Below are positions 1-8,600 of a stretch of DNA of 12,859 bases, piece after piece. Both the position numbers and the translations under genes were made by a program. This DNA comes from Spirogloea muscicola (lineage: Eukaryota > Streptophyta > Zygnematophyceae > Spirogloeales > Spirogloeaceae). The stretch's first letter is position 1. The number at the start of each line of letters is the position of its first letter. The notes beneath the pieces were generated by a model. The model had not been told where the DNA came from, made no database searches, and saw nothing but the letters and a program-made list of their open reading frames with translations. The stretch is from the NCBI GenBank assembly GCA_009602725.1, contig WELB01000108.1, forward strand, positions 137,390 to 150,248. The letters are read 5' to 3'.

Positions 1-122
<122 letters not shown>

Positions 123-185
123 CCCTCCCCCTCCGCCCCCGTCCTGGTCTTGCTTCCCGGCCTTGGCAGAATGCAGTGACCCGCC

Positions 186-390
186 TTGCTGCCTCTGGCT
201 CCGGCCAGAGAACCCACTTCCACGAGCGCAGCGGGGTTGCTCTTCCTCCCCTCAGCTCATCTGACTTCCTACTGCTGACATGAGGGTATTGAGGGCGCCC
301 TGTCTGCCTAGCCTTTGGCTCCGTCATGAACACCTGTATGCATCTGGCTGGCAGTTTACAGCCGATTTTTAAATATCAGCAGCCGCTTTC
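186..390 (+). repeat. Dispersed repeat, left copy of a 165-bp inverted pair
   Basis: Positions 226-390 match the reverse complement of 12635-12799 over 165 bp without gaps. I count 7 mismatches by eye, about 96% identity. The inner part (326-390) is also present in direct orientation at 3226-3290 with 3 mismatches. The segment contains the hairpin GGCTG-8 nt-CAGCC at 346-363. A weaker match (CTGCCTCTGGCT-like) extends left to about 186, interrupted by extra bases in this copy. No coding potential is visible. It looks like a non-autonomous interspersed repeat of unknown class. Confidence 0.85.
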
Positions 391-395
391 GTCCA

Positions 396-553
396 CGAGC
401 CTAGCATCTCCGCCCTGCGGCTGCTTAGCAGAGGTTACTGAGTGATTCGTAGCTGCTTTGTTTCTGTGTGCTTGTTTTTCTTAGCGCTTCTACTGGCCCC
501 CTTCTCGTACTCTGTTCATTCTTTTTTGGGCTGGCTTTTCCAGCCCCTATTCT
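396..553 (+). repeat. Diverged repeat module with a perfect 7-bp hairpin
   Basis: This segment aligns with 3912-4054 in the same orientation. Shared words include CTGCGGCTGCT, TACTGAG, TTAGCGCTT/TCAGCGCTT, CTGGCCCC and TTCATTCTTT followed by GGGCTGGC. Divergence is clearly higher than between the 165-bp copies. At 528-546 it carries a perfect hairpin, GGGCTGG and CCAGCCC around a 5-nt loop. It directly follows the 226-390 repeat, so the two may be parts of one longer element. Confidence 0.65.
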
Positions 554-1002
554 CAATGGGCGAGCACTATCTTTCTTCATCGTCTCGCCTTAGCCGCTTC
601 CTGCTGCGCACCGGAAACGTGGGCAACCGCTCCCCCTCTACCCTCTCTCCCTTCTCCTGGCCACTCTGCAGCCAGGCCCCATCCACATCCAGCTTTGCAG
701 ATTTAACTGGGCCCCCTTGCATGTCTACTTTCCCTCACCCACCACGACAACCGCAGCCCGCCGGGCAGCAGCCTCAGAGGTTAACCTCCACTGCCACGGC
801 TCTTCTCCCAAGACAGCCTGGCTTTGTTCCCGCTCAGACTCAAGCTCAAGGAATCATGTCTCTTTTCGCCATCTTCCATACATTCTCCACACGATTCTGC
901 CTTCTTGCGGAATCGCATGTGAGCAAGTGTGAGCCAGCTCTCCGACTGACACAGCACTAGGGCGTGGCATAAAGGCAGTGTGTAGTGGGAAGGACGACAA
1001 GC
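554..1002. other. 3' flank of the NECAP gene, no recognised feature
   Basis: This 449-bp stretch lies directly downstream of the NECAP stop codon on the minus strand and probably includes its 3' UTR. It is C- and T-rich on the plus strand. Open frames cross it on both strands, but none resembles a known family or has a convincing start. I see neither an AATAAA-like signal nor the green-algal TGTAA signal in the expected place, so the mRNA end cannot be set. Confidence 0.5.
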
Positions 1003-2797
1003 TCAAAACTGGGCCCATGACGAGCCTCCACTCCCGTGCTTTGAGCCGTCCTTGCCAGCTGTGGGCAAGCTTCTCTGCAGGAGTATAGAGCAATTGCAGG
1101 ATTGAATCAGTACCCGCTGGCCATGTGGCAGCGGAACACCTTCGCACCAGCACACATGCTGACTCGACCTGTGCCTCTCTGCCCGCCGTGAGAAACTCAA
1201 GAAAAAACTGTAGGCATCCAAGATGGTCGTTGCAAAGCTTGCACGTGAAATGCCACACCAAAGCTGTGGCAGTGCCACAGCCAGTTACTTCGAAAGTGGT
1301 GCATACCAGCTGCCCTTGACATTGGCACCAACAGCCTTGCATAATTTTGCAGAAAGCATTTGCATTTCGCAGTTGTCACCTCCAATTGGGAGAGGTCGTG
1401 AAATGGGTCAGAAGCAGCCGCTTTCTGGCTTGGAGAAGGTGGCATGAAGCTGGCTCCCGCACCACCGGGCCGCCTACTACCACCCCAGGTGTCTGTCGAC
1501 GGAGGGGGCAGTGGCTGACGCAACCTGCCCCAAATGCATCCTTTCAATGTTCTCATGTCAGGTGATCAATTCAAGCACTCCTATCTGCATGCTCAAACAT
1601 AGTGCATTGCAGCCATGTACTATGCAAGGCCTTCAATAAAAGGGCTTTCAGTTGCCGCACCTTGCATGGCCTGGCGGCGGCGCAAGGCCTAAGCCACCTT
1701 CACCGCTTGTGGTGGCAGCCATACCGGGGTTGTGGAGGGCGCTGGAGAGCATGCCGCCGGCGCCTGCTGGTGTACTTCGAAGTACGGGCTTGACATTGAT
1801 CCGGATTGTCTCCCCATCCTGCAGTGCAAGACCGCCATTGTTCGTTCGTCATCGTTGCCATCATGCCTACCAACTACAGACCAGCCACCCTAGCAACCCC
1901 AGCTTGTTGGACGGCGGCCCTTTGCTACCGCTTCCTGAGTGTCATCAAGGCGTGAGGCCCTACTCATGCACCCAGCTAATTGGTCACGACCTTCCCTAAA
2001 CTGAGCGCTACACCATCGTCATTCGTGGTAGAAGTTGCTGCGATGCGTCTAAATTGGCTCAACGTGATGTGCAGATGAGGAGGTACATTCTTGTCCAGCC
2101 AAGATAGCGGCTGGTGCTCCCGCGCAGACCTTGAGGCGGAGATTTGACGAGGGTGCTGCAGTGGAAGAGGACGTGGACGAGCTACTGCTCTCGCCGCGTC
2201 CTGAAGCCCCGGCCCGCCGCTGCTCCGCCTCCTGCGCCACGTGCTTCTCGTGGTCCGAGAGCGCGACGTTGAAGTCGAATGCGTCGGAGCGCTCGGAGAA
2301 GCCGAGGCCGACGAACGCGTGCTTGCCGGCGCCGTCATCGATGCGCAGCACAAAGTTGCGCGAGCTGTCCACCACGCTCTCCACGCTCGCCTCGCGGCTG
2401 CCCGGCAGCACGCGGCAGGCTGATGGGAGGAGACGGCAGGGCGGCAAGCCGTCAACGACGTCAGGCGGACGTGAGGCTGCCCCACTAAAGTGTGCCATTG
2501 CCAAGTGCAGCGCAGTGAGGAGGCAGCGGTGACGGCCAGTGGCTGACCGGCGAAGAGCTCGCCGGTGGCGGTGGACTCGAGGCGGATCTCGGCGGCGGCA
2601 CGCAGGCCGAGGACGCGCAGGCGGCCGCCCCAGATGCGGTCCGCCAGGAGCCATTCGGCGGACCGGTGGCCCGCGCTGGTGCTGCGCGGCGGGATGCGGT
2701 ACACCGCCACGTCGCGCACCACCAGCAGCGTGTGCTCCGCCGCCTCCTCCTCCGCCGCCTCCTCCGCCGCCGCCGCCGCCGCCGTGCCGCGCGACAT
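1003..2797 (-). CDS. NECAP: NECAP-like adaptin-ear-binding coat-associated protein (5 exons)
   Basis: The minus-strand exons are 2797-2548, 2419-2130, 1818-1661, 1524-1380 and 1074-1003, giving 304 aa. All four introns are GT-AG with phases 1, 0, 2 and 0. NECAP proteins work at clathrin-coated pits in the cytosol, where they bind and modulate AP-2. Residues about 23-190 form the PH-like PHear domain. Hallmarks are VYRIPPR (32-38), GELFA (79-83), [13 protein letters not shown] (101-113), [17 protein letters not shown] (119-135) and, after a Ser-rich insert (about 161-170), LRLK joined to [10 protein letters not shown] across intron 2. The tail has a Pro-rich segment, a DPF motif (272-274) and a C-terminal WAQF (301-304), both known types of AP-2 ear ligand. 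The N-terminus begins with a low-complexity Ala/Glu tract. An in-frame ATG at 2902 would add 35 residues; 2797 was preferred because it lies just before the conserved domain. The correct start is the main uncertainty. Confidence 0.93.
1263..1281. repeat. Perfect 8-bp inverted repeat in NECAP intron 4
   Basis: GCTGTGGC, a 3-nt spacer (AGT) and GCCACAGC form a perfect short stem. It lies inside the 305-bp intron 4 (1379-1075) of the NECAP gene, roughly 190 nt upstream of the acceptor. Its outer GGCTGTG word on the minus strand resembles the hairpin family elsewhere in the window, but the loop geometry differs. Confidence 0.6.
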
Positions 2798-3019
2798 GGC
2801 CGCGCGACCGACGGCGGCGGCGGCGTGGAGCGGGCGCGGCCCACGTCCGGCCGGATGTGGGTAACGGCTGCTCACCCGGCCACCGTCTGAGGCGGCTGCC
2901 ATGTAAAGCGGCGCGGGCTGTCGTCAAGCGCGGGTGTCACGCCCGCTCACCCGGTGGCAGCGGGGCTCCTCGCCCTCCCGTCAGCCACCGGACGACAACA
3001 GCGAGAAAGCGCGACCAGA
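2798..3019 (-). promoter_or_regulatory. GC-rich 5' flank of NECAP
   Basis: This stretch lies between the NECAP start and the repeat nest and presumably contains the 5' UTR and core promoter. It is strongly GC- and CpG-rich, continuing the composition of exon 1. No TATA-like box is evident. It also contains the alternative in-frame ATG at 2902-2900. The promoter role is inferred from position only. Confidence 0.35.
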
Positions 3020-3095
3020 CTGACTGGTGGCTGCGAGAGGCCAGCCCAAAGGAATGGACAAGGTCTGCAGGAGCCGGAGTCTTGCGAAGTACTAC
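3020..3095 (-). repeat. Hairpin-family repeat copy, minus orientation
   Basis: It carries GGCTG (3029-3033), an 8-nt loop CGAGAGGC and CAGCC (3042-3046). After it comes AAAGGAATGGACAAGGTC and a GAGCCGG word. The same order recurs at 4341-4410 and, degenerate, in TPLATE intron 1 (11462-11512). Confidence 0.6.
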
Positions 3096-3175
3096 GACAA
3101 CAGCAAGGGGACTCTCAGTGAACGACAGCGGCGCTTCCAAATTGACTGGACGAGTCATTCTTCCCATCAGCTTTT

Positions 3176-3290
3176 GCTGACACGGGGGTGTTACTAGGAA
3201 ATTGAGCTCCTCCATCGCCCTCCACATGAACACCTGTATGCATCTGGCTGGCAGTTTACAGCCGATTCTTTAATATCAGCAGCCGCATTC
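3176..3290 (+). repeat. Third copy of the 226-390 repeat, internally altered
   Basis: Positions 3226-3290 match 326-390 with 3 mismatches and include the hairpin GGCTG-8 nt-CAGCC at 3246-3263. The left end (GCTGACACGGGGGT, 3176-3189) matches the corresponding word of the 12635-12799 copy. The bases between are unrelated or heavily diverged, so this copy has an internal replacement. Confidence 0.75.
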
Positions 3291-3295
3291 TCTAC

Positions 3296-3402
3296 TGGCT
3301 AGCGCAGGTGTTTCGCATGTGACTGTCCATATCCTCTCCAGCGGTCTATGGCCCACGCCTTGCCCCTGCGTGCTGGCCGTGCTTTAGCTGCAGCCTCTGG
3401 GC
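3296..3402 (+). repeat. About 105-bp repeat module, copy 1
   Basis: This segment aligns with 3790-3893 in direct orientation (roughly three quarters identical by eye). Its right part aligns with the reverse complement of 4505-4566. Shared words are AGCGGTCTATGGCCCACGCC, TGCGTGCTGGCCGTGCTTTA and CTGCAGCCTCTGG. The last word also recurs near 12801-12815 on the opposite strand and near 186-200. Confidence 0.65.
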
Positions 3403-3540
3403 TTCGTAAGGGAGAAGGACGCTTCCAGGAGGCTTCTCCTCAGTATAGCTTGTCAGATAAGCATGTGCTCACTCGGGGATACTTGTTTCCCCCTTAGCCA
3501 GCTCATTACCCAGTTAACAGGACACTTGTAAGGGAGGCTA

Positions 3541-3627
3541 GAATTGGCCTCCCTTTCACTTTCATGCGCACCGCGCGCCTTCCCTTCCAGGAGAGGGCTG
3601 TGACTGGTAAAGACCAGCCCAGAAAAA
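3541..3627 (-). repeat. Repeat module with hairpin variant
   Basis: The left part (3541-3580: ATTGGCCT, then ATGCGCACCGCGCGCCTT) recurs at 4201-4258 in direct orientation with a small insertion. The right part carries GGCTG (3596-3600) and CAGCC (3615-3619) with an expanded 14-nt loop that itself contains CTGGT/ACCAG. It is followed by AGAAAAAGAA, as at 12624-12633. Confidence 0.55.
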
Positions 3628-3789
3628 GAATTCTCGAAGGTCGAAGAGGTCAAGGGGACTGCTTTCTGTTCAGTGAGGCTTTGGAAGCGCTGTTTCTGTG
3701 TTTGGCTTTGCGCTGACTTCTCACAGTCACTACTGTCAACTTAGCAGAGCTGTTTCTTTCTGCCAGGCTGAATCAACGCAGCGGGCTCT

Positions 3790-3893
3790 CTCGCCCAGGT
3801 GTATTGCATGCGCCTGTCAGTATCGCTGCAGCGGTCATAGCACACGCAGCGCATCTGCGTGCTGGTCGCGCTTTGGCTGCAGCCTCTGGCTAT
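3790..3893 (+). repeat. About 105-bp repeat module, copy 2
   Basis: Direct repeat of 3296-3402, with shared CCAGGTGT, TTGCATG, CAGCGGTCATAG, GCGTGCTGGTCGCGCTTT and GGCTGCAGCCTCTGGCT words. The spacing between the two copies is about 490 bp. Confidence 0.65.
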
Positions 3894-3911
3894 AGACAGA
3901 GGACCAGCTAC

Positions 3912-4114
3912 CCAGAGACTAGTTCCTCTGACCTGCGGCTGCTCAACAGCGGATACTGAGCACCCAGTGGCCACTTGAGTCGCTGTTTGCTTCAGCGCTT
4001 TTCTGGCCCCTTCGAACTAGTTCATTCTTTCTGGGCTGGCCAATCACAGCCATCGCCTCTACTGGAAGAATCTTCCTCTCTAGTACATTCCTTTGAGCTG
4101 GCCTCTCACAGCCA
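3912..4114 (+). repeat. Repeat module with two tandem hairpins
   Basis: Positions 3912-4054 align with 396-553. The hairpin GGCTG (4034-4038), 8 nt, CAGCC (4047-4051) is followed about 60 bp later by a near-copy, AGCTG-8 nt-CAGCC at 4096-4113. Each is preceded by a TTCATTC/TACATTC word, so this looks like a small tandem duplication. Confidence 0.65.
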
Positions 4115-4200
4115 TTGCCTTATTATGGAAGAGCTGGCTAGCACTAGCTCTGACCTACGTAGCTTCAGTCCTAGCTTTAGCACTAGCTTTTGCCCGAATA

Positions 4201-4290
4201 GTATTGGCCTAGTTTGGCATTACCCTCTCATTTTTATGCGCACCACGCGCGCGCCTCTTGACATCAGCAGCCGCATTCTTCTGTTCTCAC
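4201..4290 (+). repeat. Mixed repeat fragments
   Basis: Positions 4201-4258 recur at 3541-3580. Positions 4262-4278 (CATCAGCAGCCGCATTCT) match the end of the 3226-3290 repeat. Two fragments that are apart elsewhere are joined here, which suggests shuffling or nested insertion. Confidence 0.5.
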
Positions 4291-4340
4291 GACTGACGCA
4301 ACAAGAATCTCTCTCCCAAAAATCAGCTCATTCATAAGGG

Positions 4341-4410
4341 GCGAGGGCTGCTAAAGGCCAGCCTGAAAAGAATGGATGAGGTCCGGAGGGGCCGGAAAGT
4401 GCTACACCAC
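4341..4410 (-). repeat. Hairpin-family repeat copy, minus orientation
   Basis: GGCTG (4346-4350), 8 nt and CAGCC (4359-4363) are followed by GAATGGATGAGGTCCGGAGG and GGCCGGAAAGTGCT. The downstream part matches TPLATE intron 1 at 11477-11512. Confidence 0.6.
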
Positions 4411-4469
4411 ACAAGTACCACAGAAGATAGATACTTAGGAGATCATATCATGCAGCTGCAAGTTAGAAA

Positions 4470-4740
4470 GATTTGCCGCCGGAAAGCAGTCCCTTGACGA
4501 TAAGCAGAGGCGGCAGCTAGAGCACGGCCAGCTCGCAGATGCAAGGCGTGGGCCAAAGACCGCTGAAGGGAAAGGTGGGCGCACACAAGGACTTGCCGTA
4601 GCTAGCCAGCCAGCGCCCTCCCGAATGAAAGGCAGAAATTTTTGGAAGAGGGCGATGGCTGTGACTCGCCAGTCCAGGGAAACAATAATGTAACTTCGAA
4701 GGGGCCAGACAAGCGCTAAAAAAAGGGCCGATGGCTGACA
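4470..4740 (-). repeat. Inverted composite repeat copy
   Basis: Read on the minus strand from 4740 downward, this contains AGCGCTTGTCTGGCCCCTTC (as at 3994-4014), a near-hairpin GGCTG-8 nt-CAGTC at 4657-4674, and then the TTTGGCCCACGCC, GAGCTGGCCGTGCTCTAGC module of 3296-3402 (at 4505-4566). It ends with GTCAAGGGACTGCTTTCC, matching about 3648-3666. The order differs from the plus-strand copies. Confidence 0.6.
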
Positions 4741-5676
4741 GAAATAGTCGACTGACGACGCGATTCGAAGCCATTGCAGTTCGGAACAAGGGCGCTGCTC
4801 CATGTGCAGAGGCTGCTATTCCATTCTACAAATTAGCAAAACGTAGTACGAGGCTACTGAGCAAGGCGCCACCAGACACAGCAGCTCTTGACACGAGTTC
4901 AGCAGATTAAGAACAGGTCAAGCTGAGACCATATTGCACAGCATCGCTAGCCATGAAGGCCAGTAGCTGTAGCAGACCAGCCGAGCGGTTTCCTGGAGCA
5001 AAAGCATGGGTACAAGATCATCAGTCACTGATGGCTTAGAATGCCCCGGTCAGAAGCGGGAAGCTCGACTGGCTTGTGCAGAGCTTGGACAGAATGATAA
5101 TGTGAGAAGTTGCTGGAGGTCCAATGGTTTCACATAATGTACAGCATGGAAATTGGGCCAAGGCAGGTTGTCTCAGCAGGAAGATAGGAGGCTGCTATAC
5201 TATGTCCACAACAGCAGTTGGCAGCGTGGATGCCTAGAACCAGCGGCGAACAGCTAATTCTACACCAGAGGCCGGAGGCTCGCACGGCACACTATCTTGT
5301 AGCTGCCAAGGCACTTCACACTTTACAAGAATGCCCTGTGGCCTACTGCTCGTTCCTTGTGCAGCATGGCACACAGGAACATCGGCACTTTCTTGGCCTT
5401 CTTCACTACCCACTGTTGCCCTCCCCCACAGCCTTGGCCTTAGAACCTCCATTCCCAGCCTGACCTAGGGCCTTGCAATCAGCCAGTGGGGAGAATCAAG
5501 GAGGGCCCCTAGAAAAAGAATGATCAGGTGCACGATGAAGTGGGTTTGGGGGTCCCTGACACGCGACCCTCATCGCCCACCTTGGCTACACCAAGCAACC
5601 GCCAGTTGGCTTCCAAGAGGGCTGAACAAAGCTCCAGCCTTTCAAGAAGAATGTTAAGAACCACCATTTAGCCTTT
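4741..5676. other. Intergenic stretch, 3' flank of TPLATE
   Basis: These 936 bp hold no gene I can support. The part next to 5676 is probably the TPLATE 3' UTR. A TGTAA word, the usual polyadenylation signal of many green algae, lies on the minus strand at about 5322-5326, some 350 nt after the stop codon; this is only a weak candidate. The short open frames at 5218-5463 resemble nothing known. Confidence 0.45.
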
Positions 5677-8600
5677 TCAATGGACCATCTGAGCGGCTGA
5701 CGACCGGAGGGCGTCCCACTCCCGCAGGATGGCCAGCTGCAGCGCCTGCTGCTCGTCCTGTTGTATCACAACCTTGACAAGCTTGGTCTCCTCATTCTGC
5801 TCCGCCTTGGGCGGCTCGGGCAGCTGCAATCGAGGGAGGAGCGCTTGCTGGGCCGCAGCCCTTAGCTTCTCTGCCTCCTCCTCCCTCTCTTCCTCCACTG
5901 TCAGGAGCCGCACCTCTCCCTCGGTCAAATCGTCTAGCCAATCTGCAGTAGAAATAAGCGGCATGAAGGGCTTCCCACAACCCTATCATGTCCAGCTGCT
6001 GGTACCAGTGATTAGTTGTCGACTATGCTTAAAAATGCACTAGCTGCTAACCTGCCGGCACTGGTCCTTGCGTTAGTGTGAGACAAACAAGTCTTTGTAC
6101 TGGGCCAAGACCTGGCCATGCATCTGTACTTCAGCACGTACCTTGCAGGTCAGCTGCAATGTTGGTGACGACGTGCAGAGCGGAGGAGCGCAACACAAAT
6201 TTGCACACCATCTTTGTCTCCTCCTCATTGGAGCTGGCAGAGGGGCCCAGATCGCTAGTACCAAATATGACCATGGTCAAGATGTCCCCACTCCACGTGT
6301 TTGCAGCGTAGCATAGCTGACCACAAGTGTGAGCAGCAACAAGACTGTCAGCTCACAAAGAATCGTGTCAATGCAGGGAGAAATTGGTTTTCCTGCATTA
6401 ATTTCCGGCTTCTCAAGCACACATGCCACAGACTTCTGACGGCCTGGCTCGTATCTAGACGTTGCTTGGTCAATGATAAAGCAAGCCAAGGAAAAATAGT
6501 GGGGGCACATTCTTAAGTCCCTCAGCAACATACAGAAATGGAGCTGTACATGAAAGCCTGCAGTAAGCAGCAAAGCAGGGCTTCAGATGATCTTCAGTAA
6601 GTAGGGCCTGTGTAGATCAATATTGGCGTTCAGAGGTTTCATCTTGGCCAGCAGGTCTGACTTGCCTGGAATCCTGCTGTGCTTTGAAGGATGTGGGAGG
6701 ACACTTTGTGCAGGGGTTTCCGATCCAGGGCCTGAAGGGCTGTCATGAACTTGGGCGTGCCAGCTCCTGCTGTCAAACTTCGAAGATCGCTGGAATCATA
6801 CAGGTAGAGACCTGAAAACTCCTTGACAGCAGGCAGACTGGCAACCACTCTGAAGAAATCCACAGCCGCTATCTGCAGATGGGGAGGAAGCTGTTAGCTC
6901 TAGCTCACATGGGCAATCATTGTCATTATCAGCTTGCAAAGTGTCGATGCATTTCAGAGAGGCTATGGTGTACAGTGTGAACATGATAACAACAGGAGCA
7001 GAAATACATATCCCACAATTCTCAAATACTACCAAGCATCAAGATGGGTGGCAAGTACCGCACCTGATGGGGCAGCAGGAGCTCCGTGAGCGGTACACTG
7101 TAGGACTTGCATCTGAGAATTACTGGCTCGCTGTACTCAATCCTCCGACTTCGGCCAGCCCCACCCTCATCTCTGTCGCTATCTTGGTAGTCATCGTCGT
7201 AGTCTGACACATGTATCCTGGCTCTAGGGTAGTAAAGAAGCTGCACGCACAGCGCACACCTCTCAAACTTGGAGATGGAGAAGGTAGCATCAATGGACAG
7301 TGGTTCCTGCAATAGAGCAACAAAGGCACAGTTGCAATACAAGAAACCAGTCGTATCAGGAAAATACAAAACCTTCTCCTAAGCTTTGACAGGCATGTAG
7401 TGCAAAGATGGAACGTTCGACCTCGATACACTAACCATTGACATCTACTTGCACTTTGATGGCAGTACTACTTAAGGCACAACATTTGTGCTGGCTTAAT
7501 CTTTCAGTGACCCAGCCAACCTGTGGCTATGATAAATGTTAAAAGCACACGAAGGTCCATAACAACCCCCCACAGACTCAACTACTGGACACTCTGCCAC
7601 AATTTCGGTGATGATGATTCACGAAGCATCTGCATTGACTAAGATAGACCCAAAGGCCGCAAAGGCTAGAGGACCAGGATTGGTTACCAAATTTTAGTCA
7701 GAAAGTGGGTGGCAAAGCAGCAGGCTCCTGACCTGAGAGGCAAGACCCTTGATCTGGCGAATAGCTTGGGGCCGCCCATCCATGAAGTTGATGGAACCCG
7801 TAATTCCAATGACCACATCAACTCGGCCTATGTCAAAATCCGTTATGTTAAGCAACTGAAAGACATAGAACATGGATCAGTGATGCTGTGTTATTTGGGG
7901 ACCTTATGAAAGCCACGACCGCACAGGACTGTGCATCACATCAAACGAATGGATCACGTGCTACTCATCTGTGTCAAATGCGGTTAGCTTGGCAAGAGGA
8001 TGTGTAAGCATGAAGTCAGTCAGCTGTAAGGTCAGCTTCAAAAGGTAATGATTGCAGCGTGAGGAAGCTGAGACAGTCATAGGCTCAACAAAGGCAAGAC
8101 GAAGAGATGGGCATGTTGCTTCTTTGCAATTGGTGAAGGAGATGGTCAGGCAGCCTGCCTTGAGGAGAAGAGTGACGCGGTGCCCAATGACGTCCCCCAG
8201 GTGCTGCGCCTCCACGTACACGGGGTCGCTGCTGCCAGACAGCGTCCTCGCAAGCAGGGGGGACGTCTCCTTCAGCGTCAGCGTCTGGCTCAGGGCTTCC
8301 ACCTCCTCCTCCTCGTGCCAGAGCTCCTGGACGGCCGTCTTCACCAGGCTCTCCAGCTTCCGGTCCTGGGCCGCCACCTCCTCGTGGTATTGCACCGACA
8401 GCTTGTGATGGCTGAATGGATAGTCCCCGGTGGGACCGACCCAACCCACCCACCTGGACATGTCACGTAACGTGCGATTGAAGGCAGCAATTTTCTACAT
8501 CAGTATCCGGAGAAGGCTTTGAGAGTTGGACAATTCGTGGTGGATCTTATAATATAGACCTCACTTTGACAAATGCAGCTGGAATGGGCATACGGCAGGG

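Noticed and set aside
442-960. 172-aa plus-strand open frame with a hydrophobic start
   Set aside because: It begins at a GTG, overlaps the repeat at 396-553, has Ser/Pro/Thr-rich low-complexity composition and resembles no family I know.
854-1342. 162-aa minus-strand frame with many Cys residues, as an alternative end of NECAP
   Set aside because: The acceptor at 1076-1075 gives the expected conserved C-terminus ending in WxxF, whereas this frame gives no family similarity.
1772-1785. 14-bp perfect palindrome GTACTTCGAAGTAC
   Set aside because: About one such palindrome is expected by chance in a window this long, and it lies within NECAP coding sequence.
2539-3180. 213-aa plus-strand open frame with Arg- and Pro-rich runs
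   Set aside because: It is the antisense shadow of NECAP exon 1; the runs are the reverse complement of the Ala/Glu codon tract. It lacks an ATG-supported, family-like sequence.
3020-4740. CRISPR-like array or tandem satellite
   Set aside because: Repeats are diverged, occur in both orientations and have irregular spacing; the host is clearly eukaryotic.
5218-5463. 81-aa plus-strand open frame in the intergenic region
   Set aside because: It is short, has no recognisable domain, splice pattern or composition typical of the two real genes.
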